Source: Myoxocephalus aenaeus
Taxonomy: Eukaryota > Chordata > Actinopteri > Perciformes > Cottidae
Direction: 5' to 3'
Assembly: GCA_038501785.1 (NCBI GenBank)
Contig: JBAMJR010000040.1
Span: forward strand, 3,909,501 to 3,973,500
DNA: 64,000 nt
A program made the position numbers and the translations under genes. This document shows, in pieces, positions 1 through 13,548 of the stretch; positions within the stretch are counted from its first letter, which is position 1; each line of letters starts with the position of its first letter. The notes beneath the pieces are model-generated. The model was given only the letters and a program-made list of their open reading frames with translations. It had not been told where the DNA came from and made no database searches.

Positions 1-126
1 GCCCGCGTGCTTTCTGTCGGTGTGGGTTTCCATGGGAACAGTCTGTGAAAGTGCGTGTGCATATGTGTGTGTGTGAGTTGAGGGGGGACACTGTGAGACT
101 GGGGGATTACTGGTGCTGCTGCAGTA

Positions 127-236
<110 letters not shown>

Positions 237-318
237 GAGAGAAAGAGAGAGAAGAAAGGTGAACACAGAGGTTGAGGGAGACGACAAAACAGGAAAGCTA
301 AAAAGAGAGAACGTGAGT

Positions 319-323
<5 letters not shown>

Positions 324-396
<73 letters not shown>
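324..396. repeat. (AC)n microsatellite, ~36 units
   Basis: An uninterrupted AC array of about 73 bp, complementary in sequence to the TG array upstream. Confidence 0.97.
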
Positions 397-398
<2 letters not shown>

Positions 399-779
399 GT
401 TGAATACAAATAAACTGCATAGAAAAAAGACAAGAATTCCAAAATAAATACGGTCTTTACAGATAAGGTCGTTTTGAGCCCTCATTGCATCCCCCTTCTC
501 GCATAACACCCCCCTCTAATTGCCTGCTGCCCTCGGCCTTTTGCCTCTCTGCTGATCCATCTCACGGGGGGGTATGGAGGGGAGTGCGGCTGTAGAACGA
601 CATGCAGGCCACAGACTGTCTGTAAACCCCCCAAAAGCAAACCAAAAAAACAGAACCGGGAGATCCTGAGCGGCAGGCCAGCAGGTGGCCGTTGGCCTGC
701 TGCTCATCTGTCCGGTTTGAAAGCAGCAATGATGCATATTCAACACATGCAGGGTGAGTGGGTGACTGAGGTGGGACAT

Positions 780-780
<1 letters not shown>

Positions 781-859
<79 letters not shown>
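781..859. repeat. (GT)n microsatellite, ~40 units
   Basis: A perfect GT array running into a short GA-rich tract, then a short (CA)n stretch around 890-902. Confidence 0.97.
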
Positions 860-868
<9 letters not shown>

Positions 869-1384
869 AAGAGAGGGGCAGACAGACCGCACACACACAC
901 ACAGAGAGAAAGAGAGGATGACATATGGCGGCAGCTGCCCAGCGCGTGTCTTGATTGTGTGAATCAGAAGCAGCGTGGTGCGCGCACAAATAATGAGCCT
1001 CGCCTCTCGGCGGGGACGAGCCTCACGCAATGAAAAGATGAAAGAATTATGGGAAGGAAGGAGGTGAAAACCTCCTGTAGAGCAGCTTCTCCTCCTGTGA
1101 TCCATAACTGTTGATTTAACAGCTGGCTTCTCAATTCATTATTAAAGTCTCCGTCCTCAGCTCCTCTTCTCACACTCTCTGTCTTGTTCACATTCAATTT
1201 AAATGTGCTCCCTTTAAGCCATTTAATTCCTGTTCAGTTTGAACAGCAGGACCTTTTTACCTTTTTCAATTATTAGCATTATTTTGTTCGTCATTTTCAG
1301 ATTGATTGCTAACAGTGTTGAGGATTGTTTTCATTCTTCACCCTCGAAGAAGTAGTTTAACAAAGTAAACTCAAGTAAAAATGT

Positions 1385-1609
1385 AAATACTCTTTTAGTG
1401 TCACACAAATGTATGCAGCACAGCTCACAGTGAAATGTAATCTCTGCATTTAAGCCATCTAGTATTAGGAGCTGTGCAAAGGTTTGCACAGCGACTAGGG
1501 AGCCGTTTAGGGGTTTAGTTTCCTTGCTCAGTGCCCAGCTAGTCCAAACTCTGACTTGAACCGGCAACCCTCTGGTTCTGAACCCCGTGGTCTGAGCTAC
1601 TGCCGCCCC
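1385..1609 (-). mobile_element. tRNA-derived SINE (V-SINE/HE-like)
   Basis: Read on the minus strand, the element opens with a tRNA-like head: an A-box-like GTAGCTCAG near 1594-1602 and a B-box-like GGTTCAAGTC near 1556-1566. Next come the central motif characteristic of fish V-SINEs (GAGCAAGG, then an AAACCCC-like run) and an AAATGCAGAG tail region. The layout matches the copy at 8927-9145. The 3' boundary is approximate and the central domain is decayed. It is a non-autonomous retroposon with no protein product. Confidence 0.72.
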
Positions 1610-3380
1610 AATCATGATAATCTTGACTTCACTAACAAAGACCACGCTAATAGTGATATGGGTTTCAAATGGTTTATTGCAAGGTGGAATGAGGGGTGTG
1701 AGGGAGAAGGAACGAGTCGGGCAGAGGGGGTCGTGGAAAGAAGGTTGGAGGGGTGCAATGAGAGACCGCTGGCGTCCGGCGGCTGGTGGTAACAGGGGGA
1801 GTGGAGACTTGAGAGTGGGGGCCGTCTCTTCAGAAGCTCTGGTGGTGCAGAGTCCCCCATCGTTCCTGTAATCCTGTGAGAGAGAGAGGGAGAGAGAGAG
1901 AAATAGGAAGACAATAACCTGGTTGGGGGTGGAGGGATGTGAAAACTGAGTCAAAGAGGAAGTGAACGGGTTCGTTGTACTTAAGTACTTAGTGCACAGG
2001 AAATTAGTTGTGTTCGGGGCGTGGTCCTTGTTCCCGAAGTTTTATAAAACACCATTTAAGGTCCACTTACAAAAATTTTGCAAAGTAAGTCTTCTTCAAT
2101 ACAGCATGATGTTCATTTAGTATACATTTTGGTCCCATTCAGAGTAAAATAGACCATAAAGAAATGCGTTCAGTCGTGGCTACCTTGTGATTGACAGGTT
2201 GCTACCACAGCGTTGTCTGCTCCTGGTCCGTGTCTTTGTCTTACAACTTTAGCCCTTTAACACCCTTTAGCATCGCCCCTTGTGTCACTGTTTCCAAAAA
2301 ACAAGATAGCGATGGCCAAAAAACGTTGCTAGAATTGGAGAGCTTGAGGCTTGGAAATGGCCGTGCACAAGGGACGTGATGTTCATTATGTCAACACACT
2401 TCTTATGTATACAGTTTCAAGCTCTTCACCAGCAGATGGAGTTTGCTCAGTGTGCTCTTTATGGTCTGCTCACGGCAGGTCGTTACTCTGGAGGAAATTA
2501 ATAGCAATAGTGCTTTCCCATTAAAAACAATTTTATAGATTTGCAGTATAATTAATGCACATGAGGTCATGTATTTGGCACGGGGAGACCGCCTTATTGG
2601 CTTCAACAGGTTTAAGTTGCTAGGACTGCTGTTGCTAGGTGACAAAATAGAACTCCTTGTTCCCTTCTCAAGAATGACTAATGATTTTGTGCTCCCTACA
2701 TTTCATCTTCAAGGGCAGGGTGCACAACAAAAGGAATTATTAACCATAAAATAATAACAATATTAAAATCATCGAAACAGCTCTCGTCCACATTTGCATC
2801 TCGAAGAATACGTGCAAAAATAACACCAATACAATTTTGAATTGTGTCTGTGGAAACGTAAGGTTTTATTGTGAATATTGGACTTATTTGAATAGATGGT
2901 GACTGAGCACCATGTGGGATGTCCATGTTAAGTAACTTGATCCCCAATACTCAAGCTTGTTGTAAGTTTGTTTTGAGTTCTTCTTCCTGCTTTTTGTCCT
3001 CATTAAAAAGAACGGAATGCAGGTTATATTTGTGCTGAAGCTTTTTATTTTCTATTCCTCAACATCTCAAAATGAATCAGAAGACCAAAGCATCTAATTA
3101 AACATGTTAACAGGCTTCTCTCCAACTCATAACCTCTCCGTCTCTATCGCCTCTCCATTTCAACCCTTCCGTCTCCTCCGCCTTCTCTCTGTGGATCTTT
3201 TCACCGAAACCCCTTCCTCTCTTTTTTTTCACGCACGCTTTCTTTGTTCCTCTCTTACTATTCTCTCTCCCTCCCTCTCATTACCGCAGGCGTCTAATTG
3301 GCTGGCATTGTAGAAGCTACAACCCAAAATGATGTCATTAATTATTTTGGTAGAGTTTATGTGATTAAGCTTGTGACTCT

Positions 3381-3492
<112 letters not shown>

Positions 3493-4502
3493 CTTGGTGT
3501 GTAGACATGTATTTGTGATTGTGTGCCGTATCTGGTGGCCACGTTATTAGATTCAGATGAGAATGAGAATTTATCCGTTAAATTGTTGACCCGCTGCTAT
3601 TCTGCTGTTACAAAAGCAAACAAACACAGAAACAACAAACACGCAAATATTGTTCCCTCTGAATCTGTCCTGCTGCAAAAAAAGACAATCAGTCAATAAA
3701 ACCCCCCAAAACGTGAATTAAATGGTTCCGACATCCAGAAGATCAAACACCCCCAGCAGATATTTTTGGGAAAAGAAATGAGAGCAGAATGTTGAATCAC
3801 TCACTATTATTTCTGTGGCATACTCTTTTAATTAGGTCACATGAGGTTTGTTTATGAAAAGACTGATGAGGGAGAGCGATGAAGGAGGAGCGGCAATAGA
3901 GAAAGTAAGAGGAGAGGACAGGAGAGAGGTGAAATATTAGAGAAGCGATAAAAAATGAGGTGAAAGTTTTGCACAGATGCAGAGGATGGACCAAATAAAC
4001 AAATGTGTTTCAGGACACTTAGTGCCAGATCGTGATTCATCATAATGTGTTGTGTGAGGGGAGGGGACTGGAGAGGAGGGCAGCGCGGTTTTTAGGCCAG
4101 CTGTGTGTAGTCGTTTAGTCAGTCGGTGACCTAAATCACTGAATGAAAAGAGAGGGAGAGAATGAGAGCGAGAACGAGTGTGTGTGAGAGAGGAGGGAAC
4201 TAAGGAGTGAGTAAAAGGCAAAGATAGGAGGACGGAAAAAAGGATGAGAGACAAAGGTTGAGGAGGAAAAAGGATGTTGACAGAAGGAAGGAAGGAAGGA
4301 AGTATGAAAGGAAGAGTTGGGGATGAAAGCGAAGAGAGACGACAGACGGTAAACATGTATGAGACTGAAATTATGCAGCGCAGACATAAATATCTGGGCT
4401 TGTTATTCGTTCTTTCCCTGCTTTACATTTCCAGAGTCAAAAAACTTCCAAACCGCCACACTGCTCACTACACAAATGTACAACCGCTCCCTGCAGCCAC
4501 AT

Positions 4503-4504
<2 letters not shown>

Positions 4505-4541
<37 letters not shown>
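4505..4541. repeat. (CT)n microsatellite
   Basis: A perfect CT array of about 37 bp, followed by a short GTGTGTGT run. Confidence 0.95.
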
Positions 4542-4551
<10 letters not shown>

Positions 4552-7500
4552 ACTCTTTACTAAACATAGCATCCCAGCACAACATGCATAATGGAAGAAC
4601 AACTATTCAAAGCATGCCACACTGTAAAACCCACAGAGAGGGATCGTTAGCATCGGGACAGTGAAGTGTGCTTGAAAACGCCACATTTTGAATGTATCAC
4701 TATGTTGAAGGGTTCGGGTTAGAAGAAGTCAAATTGATCTTTTTTTTAATTAATTACATGTCTTTAAATAGTGTTAGGAGTCATTGTACCGGCACAAAAC
4801 ATACACAGCTCAGAAAGAAAGATAATCTGTTCTATTTCCTCATGTTATGAATATTATCATGGTCAAATGATTACATGTTTGATTCAGAGCAGAGAAGCAC
4901 GCTAAGAGGGATCAGACACACGGGTAGAATCCATTAGCATCACTTTCAGGCTTCACATCTGTTTGCTGCCCCACCAGCTTAGGACCACAGCACCGCCGGG
5001 GCTTCGGCACCATTGTGCAACATCAATAACTCAGGCGCTGTTTGAGATTCCACTCTGATGTCAAATATTTTCGGTTTGAGTTTGGTGGTTTGTGAATAGT
5101 TTGTTGTGTGCTGCGCTCCACAGAGGCTGTTGTCAGTGTGGAGTCATGTTGGTTACAGTATCAAAGTATAAATTATCCAAAAAGAGATGGATTTAACAAC
5201 ATTTATTTATCCTTCTGGTCCCATTGGTATCTTTTTGTTGTTGTTGTTATCACAGCCCGACACTATGCCATTGTTTGAATTGTTTGGTTCAGGCGAGTCT
5301 GGAACGGTTGGCTAGTCATTACACTGACAGTCAAGGTTGTCTGGTGCGTCTTTAAAAGAAAATGCTAATACAAAAGAAAGTCATGAAGTGAGAGAAATTA
5401 CTAGTATTTGTTCTCGATAATCATTTTAAATGGTTTCCGCTAATACTGTGTTTTCGCTGAGGAAATCTGGGCAGCAACCAGGTGTTTAACTGTATGGAAA
5501 TAACAAGCTGCTGCTAAAAAAAAGAGTATGCTTGATCAGCAAAACCTTTTCCAGCATATCTTGAGTTCTCCTGATAATCGTTGGCTTTCTTCAAAATATA
5601 TTTCTTCTCAAGGGGTATCGTATTAATGTTGAAATCAGCCAACTCTCCCAGTGATGGGTAACAATCCCTTAGCTTGATGAGCCTCGTCTTGGTTCATTTT
5701 CTTCTCTTATGGTGCAATACATTCATATTTAAGAGCCGTTACGGTGCACTGCTTTTTATGGGGATTCGGCGCTTGCGGATAACCACTGCCATAATCCATA
5801 CCTACTTTTGCTGGGCTTTGTTGTTTGTTTGTTTCCAGTTGAGCAGTCAGGCACGGTCCAAATGTTTGGGTGCATGGTGTTGATGATACAGACAGCAGCA
5901 GACCGAAGACACAGTGGAAAATCTGGATCATTTTACTTCTTCCAGTTTCCGCTATCGGGGTGGAAAACCTGTTCAAACAGCTTGTGAAGCGTAAAACACT
6001 TAAGACCTCATGTTATTAAATCTGCATGGTTAGACTTTTTTAATATACAATACTGTGGTTCAAGATAAGAGAAGTGTTTTCAGAGTGGTTGGCAAATTAA
6101 TTTAATTGAATGGAAACGTGTGAAATTTAAGTCCTTGACAATTCACAAGACACCGACCAACAAAAACTGTTCCTCTAATTCAAATTACACATAAATCTGT
6201 AATTTGAAACCGATCCAGGATGGCGACCGGTCAAGTGATGCAGACTTGCCTAATTGTAAAGATTTCAATAATTGTCCAGTAAAAGGAGCCAACTGAGGTC
6301 ATGTCCAGTTTGTGTAATGCGTTGTTTGGAATGAGTCCATAACAGCATGTGAACACAGATGGATTGTTAAACTCTCCAACCAAATCAAATCTGAATAATG
6401 CAGTAATTGAATGGCTTCATTCATATGATTACATAAATGATGAAAAAAAGTACATTGTTACAATAAAACATTGTTTAAACCAATGGCGACAATAGTAGTT
6501 AAATGCTTTCAGCTCATGGCGTCTTAGCATCCTGATGAAGCAGTGACCCACATTACCTAATAATGAGATGTAGAGCAACACTGATGTGGCCCTATAGAGA
6601 ATAGAGGAAGGGTTTGTTTTGTCTAAAATATAAAGATGTTTAGCTTATTATATGATGCAAATAAACATAATCCAATAAAAATTCATAGTTAGTGGTTTTA
6701 GATTAAGACAAAATGAACTATTAGATCATGTTGAACTGTGTCAATGTTGTTTATTTTTATTACATAAACAAAAGTCCTTTATGGCCTTTAAAACTCATGT
6801 CGATTTCTATTCTTTGTTTGCATAGTTTTAAATATTGATAGATAATAAATATTTCATGCAAAGCCAAAATCTGAACAGTCAAGTCAATTGTATTTGTACA
6901 GCCCATATCGTTTTTACAGGCCCAGAGCAATGGTTCCTGATTACACAACATGAACAAAAATTAAAAAAAAGTGTTAAAAGAAATATATTTTCCAATCATA
7001 CAATTTCTTAAATCCAGTGCTAATTGTGTAAATTCGACCCAGGAGTCCTAGGAATTACCCTCAGATTGTATGATTCTCCAGTGCAATATCTGCATCCAGT
7101 GCCAATGCAGAAAGGACTTAACTTGTATATAGTAAAGCAGAAAAGGGTTATGTATGACGGGATGGTGGGTGGAGCATGTCTGACTTTCATGTGGAGACCG
7201 ACGTTGTTTTGAAGTTCTTCTACATACTTGTAGTTATAGTTGCTACCGTGCATTGTCAGCGTTTTGTCTCCTGAGTGGGTTGCTAAATCCGATATCAGAA
7301 GGTACGATGATAGACCAAGAAAGAGGAGTAGAGTGTTTGGAAGGCACAAAACATTTTCCATCAAAGCGTTTCCAATCTACAACACTGTGCGTATGCGGCA
7401 GGCTTCATCTCCCTCTGAGCCAGCAGGACATCCAGGAACCCAGATTGGTTGTAAATTAGTTACACATGGTTACAGGGACAGACCTCCATGTTGGATGTTG

Positions 7501-8926
7501 GACAGAGCAACAACACTCGACAAGGAAATCTTTACTGCAATTATGCTTATGACAGTGATGCAGTTTGATATTCTGCAGAGCTCTGCATATATAAGGAGCT
7601 TCTTCAAAGGCGTAGTGGCCTTACACAGCAGCATATCTACATAACAATGCACGTGAAAATACTTTTTTTTAATGGAAGGAATACTTTTCACATATCTGGA
7701 TAAAAAACAGAACATAGGATAGGAATTATGAAGACAGCAGCGGGGACACTTCTGCTTTGTGTTGTGAATAAAAGCTGCGCTATAAATAAACCTGCTTTGG
7801 TTCCCCTGATTACTATTGGTATGTCCCCTGTGTCAAAATCTGGTTTCTTGTATTTTTTCTATCCCCCTCGGCTCCCTTTATAACAAAGAATTGCACAGAA
7901 ATGTAATATTATTGATTCATTTTTCATTTTATTTTATTTCCGAACCAGCAATCCCCAAATGCCAACCTCTGTTCACAATAGAAAAAAAAGGCAGATGTTG
8001 AAGATGTACCGGTTAAATCAGTGCCAGATCACAGCAAATCTCTCTCCCTCTCTTTCTCTGGCACAGCACTTTTGGTTCAGCCCACTCAGTCTGGATTTCA
8101 TTCAACATTGCTCCACATCCCTCTTGCTGCAGCACACACAATATTAACAAAGAGAGACACTCAGCAACCCAAACTGGTAATCAACCTCTAAACCAAATCT
8201 GTAATCTGACTCTAAGTACCACTCATCACCGGATCCCGCTCAATTTCGATCTGGTTCAGTCTGGACTGGAGTCAAACTGCATTCATATTCAGATCAGCAT
8301 ATATTGTGTAGCTCTGGCTCTGGTTCCTCCAGCACCCAGTCTGTCGGTTTGGCAGCAGGCGAGTCGATCTGCAGCCAGAGCTCAGATGGAAATCCACCAA
8401 ATTGAATCAATATTGAATCCAGGAGGGAGAGCTGTGTCTTATTACAGCGCAGTATTGAAAAGTTGTGCTCCTGATTACCTGAAAGCAATAGGATTACAGT
8501 AAGGCCCAGAGAAAAGAGGTAACCCCACTTTAACAATGTCATTTTACTCACATGGTTCGACAAAAGGCAATAGGTCGTAATCAGTCTGTATTGGATCAGT
8601 ATTTAATCCAGCTGGATGACTCTGTCTTTTAACTGAACTGCATTAGGAAGTCACTCATTTTGTGTAATAGGATTACAGGATTACTGGAAATCTGGTTCCA
8701 AAAAATGGTATGATACATTTTCTAAATAGAACTAAACAGCCCTGTGAGGCTGAAATACACAGCAGAAAACACAGTTTTTGGATGGATGAAAAATTAACAG
8801 ACCAGTAGTGCAGCAACAAATTTAAAGTTTGAGCACCAGAGGGAAGGTGATGCCACCTACTTGAAATCAAGAGGGTTTATTGTCTGTACAGTGGCCATTT
8901 TGGGACATCTCACACTCCACTTGTTA

Positions 8927-9145
8927 GGACGGCTGTAGCTCAGGGGGGATGAGTGGTCGTCCCGCAACCACAAGGTAGCTGGCTCGATCCCCACAGCTCA
9001 CATGTCGAAGTGTCCCTGAGCAAGACACTGAACCCTTAACTGCTCCCCGGGCGCCTCACAGGGCTGCCCACTGGTCCCTATCCAGGGATGGGTCAAATGC
9101 AGAGAAGAATTTCCCCAAGGGGATTAATAAAGTGCATGTTTCTTT
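8927..9145 (+). mobile_element. tRNA-derived SINE (V-SINE/HE-like), best-preserved copy
   Basis: The head is tRNA-like, with an A-box TAGCTCAGGGGG-type sequence near 8937-8950 and a B-box GGCTCGATCC near 8981-8990. The conserved fish SINE core follows, with TGTCCCTGAGCAAGACACTG at 9011-9030. The 3' part includes GGGTCAAATGCAGAG and an AATAAAGTGC tail near 9127. This is the most complete of the SINE copies in the window. Such elements are mobilised by LINE reverse transcriptases and carry an internal RNA polymerase III promoter. Confidence 0.82.
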
Positions 9146-12100
9146 TCTTTTCTCGTTTCTTTATCAGCCCTACTTAATGTCTGTTTGCTGTTGGTCCATT
9201 GGCCGAAGTCATGCGTGAAAATTCACCGCAGTTAAACTATGTGTTAAAGCCCATAACCCATGACCTTGGTCTCAGCCATTACATTTTCAATGATTGATTT
9301 TTGTCCAAAAATGTATTGTTATTGTCTTTGATGTTGATAGACTCACAAGTCAGCCACCACACTTTTGCTTAACTAGAGACTGAAGGCAATCCCTGATTAG
9401 GTTGCTAAAACTGGGTGAAAACAATTGTAGAGTTAAGAAAAAAACCCGCAGAGCCAATCCAAGACTACGTCGACCAATTACAGCGTGGCAATGTACGTCC
9501 CCCAGGGCAGTAGGTTTGTTGGCAGCCGTTCTCTCCGTTGTTCTCGCAATAACTTTGCTAGACTCCGATAGTCGGGTGGCGTGAGACTAGAGGGACCTGG
9601 CCCTCAGACTTGACATTCTTCAGTCTAAGCTTTACTTCGTCAGCCTTCACTGTACATAGTAGAGCAGCAGTGGTATTTCTCTATACTCCTGCTTCTGTGC
9701 AGTAAAACGTTAGACTTGAGCGAAAGAGACGTCCGTAGAAGCTGCTTCAGATCAAAAACTAGCCAGCTATTACGTCAGTTCAAATACAGTGTGGTTTGTG
9801 ACGTGAAAAGTTTCATTGCACCTTCCACTTTTATGTCAATCCCTTGTGTCCAGAAACGGAAGGCAAGCTATTCTGACACAAATATAAAACATCTGATATT
9901 GTATTGTGTCACAGATCTGATAGGGCTGACAGTCGTCAAGAGGCCGGAGGAGCTGAGAGTGAAGTCTCTTTTACTCAGCAGACAATGACAGGCTGCCATT
10001 CAACAGAGCACGAATAACTCTCCAACCCTCTATTAGTCCCACCTTTGCTTTTTCCCTAACTACTATAATTGGCAACCTATTTTATCTATTGTTGTGGACA
10101 ATTTACATATATCAATCATTCAGCTGTCAGTCTAATTGAAGCCAATTAATCCTTCTAGGTGGAAATGAACCATGTAGGGATATACGTAGAAGGAACAGAC
10201 TTATCTTTTTAACATAATCACTGAATCAGGGAACATGGCAAGGCCTCGAGTTGTGCATTAGAGCAGAATAGAAGAGAGTACAGAGGGAACCTCTCATCTG
10301 GTATTCCGTATAGGTGTCTCCAGACTGCAAGGCATTTCACTGCATTTACATTTCCACATTTACATTTCAGCCCCATTACGCCACACAGCCACTTATCATA
10401 AGTGCATCAGCAGGAGTTTGGGGAGGATCCAAAGATCATCGCGTTATCGTAAAACCCTTTCAGACGGATGATTGGGTCTCGGATGCAGACATGAGGTCTC
10501 GTGAAAAAATTGGACGGGAACTGGCCTCCTTTATCTCTCAATGCCCACCTTTTATCCCATGAAACGAGTAAAAGGTGCTCACCAACTCTGAATTAGAGTA
10601 ACACAACTCACTTTGATCTGTTGGGTCCGATGTGCAAGAATGAAACGTATATGCATCTAGAGCTCACCAGCCTGCTAGTTGTAGGGGTGTCCAGCGCCGT
10701 TGGCAGCCATTCAGCCGGCTGAGCATGTTGAATCAGCAGTGGAGGCCGTCAGTGAGAGAGAGAGAGCTGTCTGACTGGCCGGTCAGGTGGTTTCTCTTTA
10801 CTTTGTTAGTTCATCCCCCTCTCTTTTCTTTCTTTCTTTTGCAAAACATATTCTCTCCCCTCGTTTTTCTCGTCATCTTGGAGCTTCAGGTTTTTGTGTT
10901 ATTTTCCTTTCACGCAGAGAACATGTGTGCATGTTTGGCATCAGCTGCAGTCGTTGCCTTGAGTTAAAGAAAAGGTGATTTGAGGCAACGTGAGGAGGTG
11001 CGAAGCTTTTGATCATTTGACGTTTGTTGCTACCAGGTGCTTGAGATTGGTTCGGTGTGTCTGGCCAACAACAACAATGTGGGATAGTGGGTACAGAAAT
11101 CAATAAAGGCAGCAAAGGAAAAACGAGTCATTTCCTGGAGAGACATTCTGGGTGTTTACAAAAAGAAGCGAACCACCACAGATACACATTCAGGTCAGTG
11201 ATCTAATACTGACCTTTCTATATGGACCACATACATGTAGCCAGGAGTGGAGCCAGATGTCCTATAAATAACTGCAGAAACTAGGTTGATGTACAGAATC
11301 TGTGCATCCTGACTTCCTACAGTAAACGTGTGTGTGACTCATCGCTCGTTATGAGCGGATGAATATTTGCTCACACTTGGATTCACCCTGAAGTCCTGCT
11401 CTGTCCTCTGTGTAAATGGATGTGTATGAACATCCCAGTGCCCAAATCCCAAAGAGGAAATTATTTTATGCAATGAGCTGAGCTAGAATATAGAACGGTG
11501 AGGTGTGTTTTGCCGTAATACAGGAAGAGGAAATGGGCCACAATTTGATGTGTGTTATTGATATCAGCGTCTCTTAGTGCTGAAACATTGTGGTCGATGC
11601 GTGTGTTGTCAGGAAATTATAATAGTTAATAGATAATAGTCAACAATAGTTTTACATTTTAGATGATTTCCAAATCAGAATTAAACAGTTGTGTGTTTCT
11701 GCTTTTCAATTGAGGATTTGCTTCTTTCCTCTGTTTTGAATAATTCCTGCTATTTGACAACAAACTAATTTGAAGATGTTTCCTTGTACAGTGGGAACGG
11801 AGCCGGCATAAAAGAGATTTACGGTACCGTCCTGTCCACAGGATATGTCATTTCCATTCATTGTCTACGTAAGCAGCCCTGCAATGCATTCTGGTTGCGC
11901 AGCGTTGCGTTTCAAGAGACTGCCGGTCTTGTCGGCCGCTCCTCATTTTTATACTTTTCAAACTATCTGTTGTCAGTCAAAAATCAAGATGAATGTCACA
12001 CAGGTGAAAGTGTTTATCCAACCAGGTGCCCAGTGCTTATTAGTAACTAGTGGCAGCCAATCAAGCACCCGATGCTGGGAAACAGCTCGACCACTTGTCC

Positions 12101-13548
12101 TGTGAACAGACGCGACTTATTGGAGTCAGGCTCAAGTAAAACTTGACAGTCAAATCATCAGACAACATTTGGCGGGCCTTGTCTCCAGCCTGCTGGGAGA
12201 AGGTCGGCCAGCGCTGTTCCTTCCTGTTGCTTTGTGTCACCCGGGCCAATGAGCATGGCCACTAACCAATGTGCTGCTACCTGACTGTTGCTGAGTTATA
12301 TCTGCTACAACAACCACAATGAAATACGGATAATGTGTTAGTTTTGCTTCCTTCTTTTTTTAACCAAAATTGCCATCTGTCCTTTCTGTTCCACATGTGT
12401 ACACACTTGTGAGAGGAGAAATGGAGAGAGAAATAAAAAAAATGTCAACGAGTGTGCACTCACAAGCCATACACTACATCCTATAATGTGCTGCCCCATG
12501 TTCATCACTCTTTTCCCAATTTGCCCATTGCTCTACTGTGTTTTACTGGCTTCATCTTCTTTAGCTGAGTAAAGTTTGCGCTTGTTTGTCCGTGTGTGTA
12601 AACTCGGTGAGAACTGTACAGTATCCCACAGTCTCGGGATCGTTTCAGAAGTCACCTCCCTTTGCACACACACACTCGCAGACACACACACAAACTGTGA
12701 AGATCTTTCATCTCCATGGGGGTTCGTGACACACACACCCCTCGACTCCCTGCTGCTTCTTCCAAATCACTATTGCTGGTTATGCACTTTGAGAGGAGTA
12801 TTGTGTATATGATGGGAAAAGAGATGGAGAGAAAACCAGTGCATTACCATATGTGTGTGTCAGCCTGCATGTTTAAAGAGATTGTGCGTGCGTGCGAGTG
12901 CTAAATGCTGTTTTGACATGCACTTATTTTTCCAGGTTAAATGTCATTTCAAAGTCAATACAGGAAGTTATAACAATGCAAAAGCAGAAAGGAAATGGAA
13001 ACAATGATGGTAGCTGCTAAATATTTTATTGATATCTCAAACTTTCCCTTCAACAGCCTTGCCTATACTTTGACTCAGATGTCTATTTCCAGTATTTCCC
13101 TGACTGCTTTTAACTCTAATGTTTCAATATGCCGCGCCGCCTTCACCAAAGGAGCTACTCAGTGAAGTGAGGTCTGCGGTTATTCAGACTCAGGATCTTC
13201 TGTTTCTGGATGTGTTCATTAGCTCTGCTGAAAATAAACATGTAAAACATTAAAAACAGTAGCTGCTACTCTGACTCCCAAGGAGCTGTGAAGGACTGTA
13301 TATTTTCCAGCCTGAGATGCAGAGAAAAACAGTTTCTTACTGTGAAAACTAGTCATTAAATCACATTTACTATAAGATCACTGAAAGTAGAGAGATGCAT
13401 TTCAATACAATTTGGGTTGATGTACTGACTTCTCTTTCATATGCAGTACATTTCATCAAAATGCCTCACGGCGAGCTTTACTTGATATTTGAATATGGAC
13501 GTTCACTGTGGTAAATATTAAGTCCACTTACTTTACTGGCAACAGACC
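9146..13548. other. Intergenic stretch, no gene seen
   Basis: No frame of recognisable coding character was found on either strand. There is a short CT/TTC-rich tract near 10820-10845 and short CA stretches near 12665-12695. The rest is unique-looking AT-rich DNA and old repeat debris that I could not assign. Confidence 0.55.

Noticed and set aside
8937..9000. Possible tRNA gene with A and B boxes
   Set aside because: It lacks a complete cloverleaf and is followed by the fish SINE core, so it is the head of a SINE rather than a functional tRNA gene.
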